NCBI RefSeq assembly: GCF_963082655.1
Contig: NC_081552.1
Span: 57,206,561 to 57,270,560 of the forward strand
From: Stomoxys calcitrans
Taxonomy: Eukaryota > Arthropoda > Insecta > Diptera > Muscidae
DNA length: 64,000 nt
Direction of reading: 5' to 3'
Shown: positions 20,832-32,515 of the stretch, piece after piece
How positions within the stretch are numbered: position 1 is the first letter of the stretch
How the letters are laid out: each line of letters begins with the position of its first letter
Program-made: the position numbers and the translations under genes
The notes under the pieces: model-generated
Database searches by the model: none
Seen by the model: only the letters and a program-made list of their open reading frames with translations
What the model was told of the DNA's origin: nothing

Positions 20832-21985
20832 TTACCCTACACTATAGGATGGGGGTTATATTAATTTCGTCATTCTGTTTCTAACAACTCGAAATATTCG
20901 TCTGAGACCCCATAAAGTATATATATTCTTGATCGTCGCGACATATTATGTCGATCTAGCCATGTCCGTCCGTCTGTTTGTCTGTAGAAAGCACGTAAAC
21001 TTCCGAAGGAGTAAAGCTAGCCGCTTGAAATTTTGCACAAATACTTCTTATTAGTGTAGATCGGTTGGTATTGTAAATGGGCCATATCGATCCATGTTTT
21101 TATATAGCTGCCATATAAATCTTGGGTCTTGACTTCTTGAGACTCTAGAGGGCGCAATTCTTATCCGATTGGAATGAAATTTTGCACGACGTGTTTTGTA
21201 ATGATATCCAATAACTGTGCCAAGTATGGTTTAAATCGGTTCATAACCTGATATAGCTGTCATATAAACCGATCTTGGGTCTTGACTTCTTGAGCCTCTA
21301 GAGGGCGCAATTCTTATCCGATATGAATGAATTTTGGCACGTAGTATTTTGTTATGATATCCAATAACTGTGCCACGTATGGTTTAAATCGGTTCATAAC
21401 CTGATATAGATGTCATAGAAACAAATCTTGGATCTTGACTTCTTGAGCTTCTAGAGGGCGCAATTCCTATCCGATTTGGCTGAAATTTTGCACGACGTAT
21501 TTTATTCTTACTTTCAACAACTGTGTCAAATAAGGTTCAAATCGGTTCATAACCTGACATAGCTGTCATATAACCCGATCTGGGATCTTGACTTCTTGAG
21601 CTTCTAGAGGGCATAATTCGTATCCGATTTGCCTGAAATTTTGTACGACGGATTCTCTCATGACCACCAACATACGTGTTTATTATGGTCTGAATCGGTC
21701 TATAGCCCGATACAGCTCCCATATAAACCGATCTCTCTATTTTACTTCTTGAGCCCCCAAATGATGCAATTCTTATTCGAATTGGCTGACATTTTACACA
21801 GATCTCCAACATATAATTTAATTGTGGTCCAAACCGGACCATATCTTGATATCGCTCTGATAGCAGAGCAAATCTTTCCTTTTATCCTGTTTTGCCTAAG
21901 AAGAGATGCCGGTAAAAGAACTCGACAAATGCGATCCATGGTGGAGGGTATATAAGATTCGGCCCGACCGAACTTAGCACGTTTT
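20832..21985 (+). mobile_element. HINE F1, second of a head-to-tail pair
   Basis: It starts TTACCCTACACTATAGGATG directly after the ACTTGT of the previous copy. A short GTCC tract at about 20964, about five monomers and the 3' end CGGCCCGACCGAACTTAGCACG follow. The end then runs into T-rich DNA (GTTTTTTTTTTTG). The 101-108 codon frames over its 3' third occur on both strands and are repeat frames. Confidence 0.85.
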
Positions 21986-22659
21986 TTTTTTTGTTTTTGT
22001 TAATAAATTCAATATTATATTTGACAGATCTCCTATTAGAGTTAACACAATTTGTAAAAATTACACCTGAAACGCATCTACATTAAGTCTTCTTTACAGT
22101 ACAGTATGCAAGATTGATAGTGCTGGACCAAGTTTTCTGTATAGCGCCGAAACAATGGAATTACCGTTTTTTTACGAAAAAATTTACTTTTTTCACATTT
22201 TTTTGATTTGGAACTCTCATAATTTTTGACTGAAGAATGCATACATAGCGACCAAAAAAAAAGTAAATTTTTATGTTCAGAACAGGTTTCACAAGCGACA
22301 AAACAAAAGGCCAGCCTCTGCGAAAATTTGAAACAAAAAATTTTTTAGTCAAATTTCTTGGACACTGTAAAAGATATCCCGCACATCTTATAGGGCCTTT
22401 AAAGCACTTTCCAACTAATTTGTACCATAAATGCGCCTTTGACAGCACGAACAAAATTTTTTATGGTCGAGGTGACCAACAGTGAAGCCCCACCAATGGG
22501 CCTCTACGACGTCTAGGGCATTGAAATTTGGCATATAAACTAGATTTCAGCAATTTCATGGAGTAGAGATATCTCCATTCAATTTCCATTTCTTTCCAAA
22601 ATGGCAGACTCATTTCCACTTATTTCTTCCATCCCGGCTCTATACTAGAAATAAACCAA
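21986..22659. other. Low-copy sequence, no gene recognised
   Basis: AT-rich DNA. A 97-codon minus frame (22161-22454) is Lys/Phe/Val-rich with no known domain, and an opposing 70-codon frame overlaps it. No repeat family is recognised. It separates a HINE from a LINE tail. Confidence 0.3.
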
Positions 22660-22849
22660 CTCAGGGTAGTTGCATAGAAAACAATTAAGGATTTTGTAAT
22701 TAGCAAGGAATTCCTAACCTAAGATTTTCTTTTTCGAGGTTACTTTTATTACATTTAGAACACACAATAAGCCGATTGCTGGCTAAGGTGTATGTCCATA
22801 GTGGCATGGCGGATTAATACCTGCTCCCTCTTTTCATCCTAACCTACTA
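22660..22849 (+). mobile_element. 3' end of the LOA/I-type LINE, + copy
   Basis: AAAACAATTAAGGATTTTGTAA, TCCTAACCTAAGATTTTC, TTTTCGAGGTTACTTTTA, ACAATAAGCCGATTGCTGG, GTGTATGTCCATAGTGGCATG and the closing ATCCTAACCTAC match 37962-38135. It is a 5'-truncated insertion of ~190 bp. Confidence 0.8.
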
Positions 22850-22904
22850 GTATTTTTCGATTTTCTTCCACTGTGCGACGTCCGAACCGAGTACAGTCCA
22901 GATT

Positions 22905-23038
22905 GAAACATATTTCGATGACTGCAATGGGTTCATAAACGTTGCTTTTTCACAGGATTTTGACGAAATGGTGTTAACATGGATATTGTAGGTGGTAGTG
23001 GTTCGGCCGGACAGAACATAAAGTATTTTTATTTGTTT
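22905..23038 (+). mobile_element. F2-like HINE 3' end fragment
   Basis: CACAGGATTTTGACGAAATGG, a degraded ATATTGTAGGTGGTAGTGG and TTCGGCCGGACAGAACATAAAG followed by TTTTATTTGTTTC correspond to the F2 3' end (compare 41690-41772). It is strongly diverged. Confidence 0.55.
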
Positions 23039-23437
23039 CTTTTTTATTTTTCCAGCATTTAATTTCCTAGGGAAAATTTATCAAAAATTGTAATTTTAAT
23101 GAATATGTTGTCCATGTTTCTTAAATCCTCTTCCAAATCCCCCAGTTCTCCAAAAATATCTTGAAGGCAACCATATTGTAGATAGTACCACCATCACGGC
23201 GAATAGTTATAAATGTAATGTCAAGGATACATATTCCCCAACCACATTAGGTTTGTTCCATCGCACACATACTCATAAATACACGTGTGTCCACATCCCT
23301 TTCAGGATGTGGATGTCATTACTTACTATATGCACGAAAACCATTCACATGTATTTAGTTATAATACAAAAAAAAAAAAAAAACAAAATATTTTAAAAGA
23401 CTTAAATGTCGCACAATACGTTTCCTTTTATGAATAT
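23039..23437. other. Low-copy sequence with A16 run
   Basis: No gene or repeat is recognised. Features are a poly(A) run at about 23369-23384 and a GTGTGTCCACATCCCTTTCAGG-type low-copy stretch near 23285. Confidence 0.3.
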
Positions 23438-24620
23438 TAACAAGTAAAACGGCATTAAGTTCGGCCGGGCCGAACTTTGTATACCCACCACCTCGGGTAT
23501 ATATGTAAACCACCTTTCGTCATTATCCGGTGCAAAATGCTGAAATATGTTCCGATTTGGACCAAATTTGGGACGGACATTGAGTTGTCTAATAATGTTC
23601 AATGTTGTAGAGCTAAATATTGGACTTTTTGGTAGCTATATCCAAATATAGACCGATCTGAACCATAAACAACACGGATGTCGAAAAGCCCAACATAAGT
23701 CACAGTGTCAAATTTCAGCGAAATCGGATAAGGTTAGGTTGAAAAGAGGGTGTAGATATTAATATGCCCCATGCCACTATAGACATACACCGAAGGCAGT
23801 AATCGGCTTGTTGTGCGCTCTGCCACGGTTCATGTCTGGTATTGTGTCCCCACCTAAGTGTCGGTATCTGTTAGACGCGAAAGCCGAGCAATAACAAAGG
23901 AAATGCTCCAACGTCTCATCATCTTCCCCACATGCCCTAAACATGCTATCACTTGCCGAGCACTGATTTTACATAAGTAAGCTCTTAGTCCCATGTGTCC
24001 CGTCATGATACCAATAACTATACTCCTTCTTACTTCCTTTCAGTAATAGCCTAGCCTTATCATAGGATTTTCGCCGTCCTACCGACCGTTTCCCTGTTCC
24101 ACAGGATTGCAAGGGCATTCATCGGATTATAAATGCGCCTTTTATGGGTCCAAGACTTTAAATCGAAGGATCGGTCTATAAGGCAGCTATATCCAAATCA
24201 GAACCGATAGTGGCCAAATTGAAGAAGAATTTCGAGTGGGCTAACACAACTTACTGATTAAAATTTCACCAAAATCGGGTAATAAATGTGGCTTTTATGG
24301 ACTTTAGACCCTTTATCGGCAGATCGGTCAATATGGTAGCTATATCCAAATATAGTCTGATGCAGCCCATTCAAGAACCTAACCTGCGTGCAGCAAAACT
24401 ACTTATCTGTGCCAAACTCTCAAGGGCTCACAATCTCAATTTTTTAAAGCTGTAAAGTGATTACAACAGAAGGACGGACAGACACACCGACACCGTTAGA
24501 TCGTCTTAGATTTTTACGCTGATCAAGAATATATATACTTTATAGGGACGGATATGGATATTTTGATGTGTTGCAAACGAAATGACAAAATTAATATACC
24601 CCCATCCTTCGGTGGTGGGT
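23438..24620 (-). mobile_element. HINE F2 interrupted by a LINE tail
   Basis: 3' end AACAAGTAAAACGGCATTAAG, hairpin TTCGGCCGGGCCGAA, then CCCACCACCTCGGGTATATATG. Monomers lie on both sides of the LINE fragment at 23727-24125. The GGACGGACAGACACACCGAC tract is at about 24470 and the 5' end CTTCGGTGGTGGGTA at 24608-24620. This is a complete F2 copy with few monomers. Confidence 0.85.
23727..24125 (-). mobile_element. 5'-truncated LOA/I-type LINE inside F2 HINE
   Basis: On the minus strand it runs from an RNase-H-downstream region (GGAACAGGGAAACGGTCGG, CGGCGAAAATCCTATGATAAGG) through the zinc-finger-like codons FRACGEDDETLEHFLCYC, then DTIPDMN and the 3' UTR to CAACCTTATCC. The F2 sequence on each side repeats ATCGGAT(A/T)A, consistent with a ~8-bp target duplication. 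It is the same family as 35936-38135. Confidence 0.8.
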
Positions 24621-25105
24621 AAAAAAACAAATGCTCTTAACAATGGATGAGCATTAAAAATCTCACGCTTGAAGGCATTGACATTTAGGAAATAATTTCA
24701 TTTAAATGTATTACAAGTCTAACCAAGCGAAAAATGAGAAAATTAGGAAGAAATTAAGCCAAGATGACTGAAAGAGTTAAGCAAAGTTGACAAATTAAAC
24801 TCATGCTTGTCAGATCTTAGTAGGTGTGCAGAGGAAACTTGAAAATGGTATTTAAGGGATAAAAGTTTTAAATTAAAAATGTTTGTCTGTTCGCGCTCTT
24901 TTATTTTGATCTTTAGAATCCTTTCGTGATTTTTCGAGAATATTCTAGCTAAAGATTATTTAAATGCATTGTTTTCTATTCAAAAAATAGCATAGCAAAG
25001 ACTTTATAAAAGTGCTCTTGTCAAAAACACTTTGACTGGCATGGTGGATCGCGATTTCCGATACGCCATGCAAGTTACATCAACACCTTTGTTGATTTAA
25101 TTAAC
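24621..25105. other. Low-copy sequence, no gene recognised
   Basis: AT-rich with several ATTAAGCAAAGTTGAC-like low-complexity words. No frame above 60 codons and no repeat family are recognised. Confidence 0.3.
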
Positions 25106-25735
25106 CAGTAAGGAAAGACAAAAGTTGGGCCGTGCCGACTGTACAATACCCTACACATACCCTATAAGTACAAAGTGGAAGGTGTATCTAATTCTTATCC
25201 AATTTTGATGGACCTCGGCGGATGTTTTCAGATGGGTTATTAAACAATCTGTATCAAATTTCGAGCAACTATATTCAAACTGTAATGACAACGGTTGACA
25301 AATCTCAACATTATTGCACATTTCCCAAAATCTAACGAGCATCTATATGGAGCTATATCTAAATCTGGACCGATTTCGTGCAAACTTCTTAGAAATTGTG
25401 GTAGTCTTCGAGGAAAGTGTTGTACAAAATTTTGGGAAGATTGGTCAATAAATGCGCCTGCATTGGCTCTAGAAGTGAAAATCGGGCGATATAAATATAT
25501 GTATATGAAAGCTATATCTAAATCTGAACCGATTTCCATGAAATTCACCAGTAATATCGAGAGTAAAGATAAAATCCTTCCTGCCAATAGTAGCAATAGT
25601 TCTCAAAATCCGACGGACATATCTATGGGAGCCAGGGACGGTTTTTATTTGGGGGGACCCAACCCACATTTTTTCAAAATCGAAAATTGCCAAAATTCTT
25701 CTTACTGTGAAATTGGTTTGGATACCTGCGCTTAT
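25106..25735 (-). mobile_element. F3-type HINE, 3' half
   Basis: AACCAGTAAGGAAAGACAAAAG, TTGGGCCGTGCCGACTG and TACAATACCCTACAC reproduce the F3 3' end seen reversed at 40440-40514. About three monomers follow (GGAGCTATATCTAAATCTGG). The GACG tract and 5' end are lost; the copy stops near the F2 start at 25736. The 174-codon + frame (25295-25819) spans F3 and F2 sequence and is an artefact. Confidence 0.65.
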
Positions 25736-27577
25736 TATACCCACCACCGAAGGATGGGGGTATATTCATTTTTTCATTCTGTTTGCAACACATCGAAATT
25801 TTCATTTCCGACCCTATAAAGTACATATATTCTTGATCAGCGTAAAAATCTAAGACCATCTAGATATGTCCGTCCGTCTGTCTGTTTAAATCACGATACA
25901 GTCTTTAAAAATAGAGATATTGAGCTGAAACTTTGCACAGACTCTTTTTTTGTCCATAAGCAGGTTAAATACGAAGATGGGCTACATCGGACTATATCTT
26001 GATATAGCCCCCATATAGACCGATCCACCGATTTAGGGTCTTGCGCCCATAAAAGCCACATTTATTATCCGATTTAGCTGAAATTTGGGACAGATCAGGC
26101 CCTCCGATATCATTCCTCAATTTGGTCCGATGGGCTACATCGGACTATATCTTGATATAGCCCCCATATAGACCGATCCACCGATTTAGGGTCTTGCGCC
26201 CATAAAAGCCACATTTATTATCCGATTTTGATGAAATTCGGGACAGTGAGTTGTGTTAGGCCCCTCAATATCCTTCTCCAATTTGGTTCAGATCGGTCCA
26301 GATTTGGATATAGCTGCCTTATAGACCGATCCTCCGATTTAGGGTCTTAGGCCCATAAAATCCACGTTTACTCTCCGATTTTGCTAAATTGTAGATAGTG
26401 AGTTGTGTTAGGCCCCTCGACATCTTTTGTCAATTTGACTCTGATCGGTTCAGATTTGGATATAGCTGCCATATAGACGCATCCTCCGATTTAGGGTCTT
26501 AGGCCCATAAAAGCCACTTTTATTATCCGAATTTGATGAATTCAGGACAGTGAGTTGTGTTAAGCCCCTCAATATCCTTCGTCAATTTGGTTCAGATCGG
26601 TTCAGATTTGGATATAGCTGCATTAGGACCGATCTCGGATTTAAGGTCATAGGCCCATAAAAGCCACATTATTAATCCGATTTTGCTGAAATTTGGGACA
26701 TTGAGTTCCGTTAGGCCCTTCGACACCTTCGTCAATTTGGTCCAGATCGGTTCAGTTTTGGATATAGCTGCCATATAGACTGATCCTCGATTTAGGGTCT
26801 TAGGCCCATAAAAGCCACATTTATTATCCGATTTGCTAAAATTTGGGACAGTGAGTTGTGTTAGGCCTTCAGACACCCCTCGTCAATTTGGCTCTGATCG
26901 GTTCAGATTGGAGTATAGCTGCCATATAGACCGATCTACGATTTAGGGTCTTAGGCCCATAAAAGCCACATTTATTATCCGATTTTGCCTGAAATTGGGA
27001 CAGGGAGTGTGTAAGGCCCTTTGGACATTATTCGTTAATTTGGCCCAGATCGGTCCAGATTTGGATATAGCTGCCGTATAGACCGATCCTCGGATTTAAG
27101 GTCATAGGCCCATAAAAGCCACATTTATTATCCGATTTTGCTGAAATTTGGGACAGTGAGTTGTGTTAGGCCCTTCGACACCCCATCGTCAATTTGGCTC
27201 TGATCGGTTCAGATTTGGATATAGCTGCCATATAGACCGATCCTCAGATTTAGGGTCTTAGGCCCATGAAAGCCACGTTTACTATCCGATTTTGCTGAAA
27301 TTTGGGACAGTAAATTGTGTTAGGCCCTTTGATATCCCTCATCAATTTGGGTTCAGATCGGACCAATTTTTGGATATAGCTGCCATATAGACCAGATCTC
27401 TCGATTTAAGGTTGAGCCCATAAAAAGCGCATTTATTGTCGGATGTCGCCGAAATTTGGGACAGTGAGTTGCGTTAGGCACTTCGACATTTTTTTGCAAC
27501 TTGGCGGTGGTTTTCGTATGTACCCGAGGTGGTGGGTATCCAAAGTTCGGCCGAAATTAATGCCTTTTTACTTGTTT
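25736..27577 (+). mobile_element. HINE F2, complete long copy
   Basis: 5' end TATACCCACCACCGAAGG, core CTTGATCAGCGTAAAAATC, GTCCGTCCGTCTGTCTG, then about ten monomers spaced 150-153 bp (AGGGTCTTAGGCCC words at about 26341, 26492, 26643, 26793, 26943, 27096). The 3' end has CCGAGGTGGTGGGTATCC, TTCGGCCGAAA and TTTTTACTTGT. The first two monomers (25979 and 26132) share a private GGGCTACATCGGAC start. Each monomer has small independent indels, so the frame breaks more than in F1. Confidence 0.88.
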
Positions 27578-27589
27578 TTTATATATTTT

Positions 27590-27654
27590 TAGCAGAATCC
27601 ATGGTGGTGGGTTCCCAAGATTCGGCCCGGCCAAATTTAGCACGCTTTTACTTG
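27590..27654 (+). mobile_element. F1b HINE 3' end, solo
   Basis: AGCAGAATCCATGGTGGTGGG, CCCAAGATTCGGCCCGGCC and AGCACGCTTTTACTTGT are a 3' terminus with no body. It lies 13 bp after the F2 end. Confidence 0.8.
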
Positions 27655-28148
27655 TTTTTATGTTTACTCCGGTTTGAATTTCAGCTAGCATTATGAAGAA
27701 TCATGAAAAGTCCTTATAAGCCATTTAGAACTCAGCTGTTGTACTTATGTTATCATTGCTAGACTTCTTAGTTCACCAATAATCACAGCTAATGGTAAGC
27801 GCAGTTAAAAATTGCCATTTAGAGTTTGCTTTCTTGATTAAATCCCCCACAAAAATCCCAATAAAACTCTGTATTGCATTTGATTACAGTCAACCATGTG
27901 TTGAACATGGCAATAACATTGAAATGCTTTTAAGGCGCATTTGCTTGTTGGCAAGGCCAACATTAACAATGGCTTGCGAAACTATTTCTAACTTTTGGCA
28001 ATGACAACATTCAAAATGATGACATTTCAAGGAATAGTTTAAATTTCCATACAATATCATTAAATAATAGGACAAAGAAAGTATTGCAAATGGAAGAATA
28101 TAACTTTTCTGGAACAAAGTTCTTGAAGATAGTTATTAAGAGAAGGTA
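27655..28148. other. Low-copy sequence, no gene recognised
   Basis: Two overlapping frames of 70 and 75 codons (27792-28004 +, 27890-28117 -) lack known domains. The local composition is less AT-extreme than the spacers, so it could be ancestral host DNA. Confidence 0.3.
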
Positions 28149-28400
28149 AAACTAGTAAAAGATCCAAAGTTCGGCCGGGCCGAATCTTGGGAACCCACCA
28201 CCATGGATTCTGTTTAAAAATTATACAAACTAAACTCAGTTCAGGGGCATCATTTTATTTTAAGTACTGAATTTCTGACAAACCTGACAAAAATTAAGCT
28301 CCTTGAAGCAGTAGAAAGCTAATCGGGAGATGAGCTTATATAGGAATTATATTAGGTTACAGACTGATTTGGTGAATACTAACCATGGGTGTTGGTAGTT
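28149..28400 (-). mobile_element. HINE F1b, 3' part
   Basis: ACTAGTAAAAGATCCAAAG, hairpin TTCGGCCGGGCCGAA, TTGGGAACCCACCACCATGG, then the F1b module (ATTTTATTTTAAGTACTG, TTTCTGACAAACCTGAC) and one degraded monomer. It merges into Helitron-like sequence at about 28420. Confidence 0.7.
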
Positions 28401-28419
28401 TCCGATCTCACGATTTGAC

Positions 28420-28611
28420 ATCTGGAAGCTACTGGAAGCTGCAATTGTAACCAAAACACGTAGTGTTTCTCCAATCTCTACACCAAAATAGCTTTCATTT
28501 GAGCACCATATTAACATTTTGGATTTGGTGGTGGATTGGGATAGCCCGACCCTTTGCTCCAAAAGTGGATGTTAGATTCGTACTCTACTCCCAAATACCG
28601 TCATCCAAACA
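28420..28611 (-). mobile_element. Helitron-like interior, left of the LINE
   Basis: TAGCTTTCATTTGAGCACC, GGTGGTGGATTGGGATAGCCC and CTACTCCCAAATACCGTC are minus-strand Helitron interior units. A similar stretch continues at 29421-29602 beyond the LINE, so the LINE may have inserted into one Helitron. Confidence 0.55.
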
Positions 28612-29420
28612 CGTAGGTTAGGTTAGGTTATCAGACTCACTTTGACGTTTTCGTCCATTGTGACAACACAGGAATAGAAGAAGGAAGATGCCTTCAAGTT
28701 CCTACCGTTGAACCATCCAGATCGCTTTAGAAAGCCCAATAACTTGCGAAAGTTCACATCCGCTAAATCAGACAGGTTCTCAAAGAAATGAGAACCCAAA
28801 GTGGAACTCCTTCTAACTGCTAGTGCGGGACCCACACACAGAAGATGTTCCATAATCTCTTCTTCTTCGATGTCCTCACAGCTTCTGCAAAAGTCGTTGC
28901 TGGCAACCTTCAGTATGTCACCATGTTTTCCGATTAAACAGTGACCTGTCAAGACTGACACAATGACTGAGACGTCTGTTCTATCCAATGACAGTAAAGC
29001 AGTAGACCTTTTCAAGTCTAGATTAGGCCACATAGTTTTGGAATGCTCACAGCCCCCTTTTTGTGACCATCTACCATTCGTTGTCCTTTGAGTCTGGTCC
29101 TGAAAACTTAGCTTACATGTCGCTAGAGGCATTCCCACATATTCCAGTATCTCTGGAATGTGTAGGGCAGTTCCTAGTCTCGCAAGCTCACCCGCTTAAC
29201 AATTCCCTGGGATATCTCTATGGCCCGGCACCCAGAACAGGTGAATTTTGAACTGTTCAGCCATCTCGTTGAGAGATCTGCTACAATCGAGGGCGGTTTT
29301 TGTGTTCAGAAAAACGTTCTCCAAGGATTAAAGGCTGCCTGGCTGTCTGAGAAGATATTTACGCCAGTCGTCGTTATGACATTATATCTTACCCATTCTA
29401 CTGCCATATAGAGGGAAAAT
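28612..29420 (-). pseudogene. LINE ORF2 C-terminal part with RNase H (second family)
   Basis: Minus-strand coding with one stop and one frameshift. It reads NIFSDSQAA near 29370, LNEMAEQFKIHLFWVPGH near 29260 (the RNase H 'VPGH' motif), ELARLGTALHIPEILEYVG, then ASNDFCRSCEDIEEEEIMEH and LLCVGPALAVRR (a C-C-H-C zinc-finger-like tail) up to the stop near 28623. It ends in GGTTAGGTTAGG reversed. RNase H after RT is typical of the I/LOA/R1-like LINE groups. RT is not present, so the copy is 5'-truncated. The longest open piece is 171 codons (28623-29138). Confidence 0.8.
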
Positions 29421-29602
29421 CTGAAGAGGTTTTAACTCTGATCATGCTCTTTGAAAGTCATTCAGCTGAACGAAAATCAGCATTGTGCTCTACTCACAAA
29501 TACCTCTTATTTGAGTCCAATATTGTCATTGGTTTAGGGGGAGTTTATGAGATTAGCCGTCCCCACAACACTTGTCCTCAAAACTTGACATCAAATTATG
29601 TT
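29421..29602 (-). mobile_element. Helitron-like interior, right of the LINE
   Basis: GTGCTCTACTCACAAATACC, TTATTTGAGTCCAATATTG and GGTTTAGGGGGAGTTTATGAG match the Helitron interior at about 30765-30790. No ends are visible. Confidence 0.55.
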
Positions 29603-30472
29603 TACACCCATCACCATAAGAACGGGAATATATTCATTTAGTCATTCCGTTTGCACCACATCGAAAAATCTATTTCCGACCCTATAAAGTATATATATTT
29701 CGGATCGTCGTAAAATTCTAAGACCATTTAACGATGTCGGTGTGTCTGACCATCTGTTGTAATCACTCAGCATCTTTCAATTGAGGTATTGAGATGAAAT
29801 TTGGCACGGATACGTCTTTTTGCTGCAAGCAGGTTAAGTTCTTGAACAGACCATATTTGGATATAGCCGCCATTTAGACCGATCAGCCGATTAAGCGACT
29901 GAAGCCCATAAATTTTCGATTTCGTTTAAATTTTAAATAGTGCATTGTTTTAAGCCTCCCGACATCCGACTCAAATATGGAACAGATCGAACTATATTTA
30001 GATATGCAAATTGCAAATTTTGCCCATGAACATTCCACTAAGGAACAGGGGCAAACTTCTCACATATCAATGAATGCAGTCCGATTCAAGTTTTAAGCTC
30101 AATGATAAGGGGCCTCCTTTTTTTAGCCGAGTCCGAACGGCGTGCCGCAGTGCGATATAGCTGCCATATATCCGATCTGCCGATTATGAATCGAAAGCCC
30201 ATAAATGCCGAATTTATAACCCGATTTCGCTGAAATTTGAAACAGTGAGTTGTATTAAGACTCCCAATATTCGATATAACTATGGTTAAAATCGGACTAT
30301 ATTTAGATATAGCTACTATATAGACCGATCTGTCAATTAAGCGTCTAAACCCCTTAAAAGTTTATTATTAACCGATTTCGCTGAAATTTAAATTAGTGAG
30401 TTGATTTAAACCTCCCGACAACCGATCGGACTATATTGTATAGATCGCACTATATGTATATACTAGCTGACA
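29603..30472 (+). mobile_element. HINE F4, 3'-truncated
   Basis: 5' end ACACCCATCACCATAAG, core CGGATCGTCGTAAAATTC, GTGTGTCTGACCATCTG, then about four monomers with CCGACATCCGAC words. A reversed SINE-A piece interrupts it at 30003-30155. It stops at ATGTATATA against a Helitron CTAG at 30473. Confidence 0.75.
30003..30155 (-). mobile_element. SINE-A fragment inside F4
   Basis: TTTTGCCCATGAACATTCC, TAAGGAACAGGGGCAAACTTC, CACATATCAATGAATGCAGTCC and GCCGAGTCCGAACGGCGTGCCG are the 3' half of SINE-A reversed. F4 monomer sequence (GATATGC / GATATAGCTGCC) resumes on both sides. Confidence 0.8.
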
Positions 30473-32500
30473 CGGGCCCGCTCCGCTGCGCCTTCTTTTA
30501 CTTTATATGGAACAAAAGTTTCCTTGGAATATTTATTTTCGACAATTAAAGATTTTTTAGTGAAATACCATGCTATCTTGACTAACAGTTTAACAATATA
30601 AGTGCTCTTTATCTGAATCCCATATGATCTTTATTGGTCTACGAATTTAAGTTTGGATGTAAGGTGTACTCCCTGATACATGGCCCAGAAAAAATAACAC
30701 CATCGTGATCTTCTCTCAAATACCATTTATTTAAACCCCATATTGCCATTGGCTTAAGAGGAGTTTACAGGATGAGGCGTTCCCCAAACACATGGCTCCA
30801 AAATAGGTTATCAAATTCGATTTATAATCTCAAATACCTTTCATTTGAGCCACATATTGGCATGGTCGAAAAATGTTTACCCTTTGCGGGGTGTTTAGGG
30901 GAAGGGGTGATTCCCTAAATACATGGTCCTACATTTGGATATCAAATTCGCATTCTACTCACAAATACCTTTATTTGAGCCCCATATTGCGATGGTCAGT
31001 AAAAATTGCTGTTTGTGGGGTATTTAGGGAAAGGGGTAGACCCCCAGAAAATGGGTATCAATTCTTGCTCTACCCCCCAATACCTTTCTTTTAAGCTCCA
31101 CATTGACATGGTCGGTAAATATGCTCGATTAAGGGATGCTTTGGGGATTGGGGTGGTCCCCCAAACACTAAGCCCGGAAAATATATCCGCAACGTGCTCT
31201 ATTCTCATATATCTATATATCATTTATTTGAATCCCATATTGCCATTGGCCTCAAATTTGGATATCAAATTCGTTTTCTAATCTCATTTAAACTCCTTAT
31301 TGCAAAAGTCAGCAAATATGTCCGGTTTGGGGTATTGGCCCTAAAAACTATGAATATCTAGTTCCACTCTCTTTAAGACCCAAATTGTCTTGGCGAGCAA
31401 ATACGTCCTATTGGGGGTTGTTATGGTGGTGGGACGTCCGCTAGACAGTTGGCCCCTAATGTTGATATCAGACACGTAGTCTACTCCCACATACCTTTCA
31501 TTTGAGCCCCATATTTCCATAGTCGGCAAACATGACCGGCTTGGGGGGTGTTTTGGTGGATGTGCGGCCACTCAGTGAGTTGGCCTTGAAAATATATATC
31601 GGATTCGTGTTTAACTTTAAAAACCCTCTTATTTGAGTCTCATATTGCAACAGTCAGAAAATACTTCCTAGTTGGGTGATGTTGTGGGCGTGGGGTGGCC
31701 CCTTAGACACTTTTCCCGAATCTTGATATCAAATTCGTGCTTTACTCCCATAGACCTTTCATTTGAACCCCATATTGCTATGGTCGTAAATTTGTCCCCT
31801 TTGGGGGATGTTTTTAGTGAGAGGCGGCCCCCCCAAAACACTTGGTCCCATATTTGGATATCAGATTCGTATTCTACATTCAAATACCTTTTATTTAAGC
31901 CCCATATTCCCATGGTCAGTAAATAAGTCCAGTTTGGGGAGTGTTTTGGGGAAGGGGTGGACCCCCAGAAACGTGGTCCCACATTTGGATATCAAATTTG
32001 TATTCTACTCGCTAATACCTTTCATTTGAGTCCCATATTGCCTTGGTCGGTAAATATGTCCGATTTAGGGGTGTTTTGGGGCTTGGGGTGGTCCCCGTAG
32101 CACGTGGTCCGACAATTGGATATGAGATACGTTTTCTTATCCTAAATACCTTTCATTTGAGTCCCATATTATCGTGATTGGCCTAAATATATGTTTGGTA
32201 GGTTTTAGGGTGGGGCAGCCCCCTTAAGTACCCTATCCGAAATTTTGATAACAAATTTTTATTTTTAGGGTACTATATGAGAGCACACAAAATTTTGCTT
32301 AAATCGCACCACCCATCTCCGAGTTCTGGCGTTTCTGAAAATAAGGGTAAGGGGGAGGGTCCGCCCCCCTTCTGATATCAAAAAATGTAGTACCCTATTT
32401 TTAAAAATTTCAAGAAAATCGGTTCAGCCGTTTCTAAGTCTATAAGGAACACACAAACATACAAACAAACAAACACAAATAGATTTTTATATGCACAATA
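30473..32500 (-). mobile_element. Helitron-like element, near full length (~2 kb)
   Basis: The 3' end (minus strand) is GCAGCGGAGCGGGCCCG ... CTAG at 30473-30476, with host A before it on the + strand. Many interior units follow, each with CCATATTGCCATNGTCGG, CTCAAATACCTTTCATTTGAG and GGGGTGNNCCCC words. The 5' zone has GGGGGAGGGTCCGCCCCCC, CGGTTCAGCCGTTTC and the AAAC/AAACA run, ending near AGATTTTTATATGC. No Rep/Hel protein is encoded. The 73-104 codon frames on both strands are repeat frames. Confidence 0.8.
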
Positions 32501-32515
32501 AGATATAAATGAATA

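Noticed and set aside
25295..25819. 174-codon + frame
   Set aside because: It spans the F3/F2 HINE boundary and matches monomer translation.
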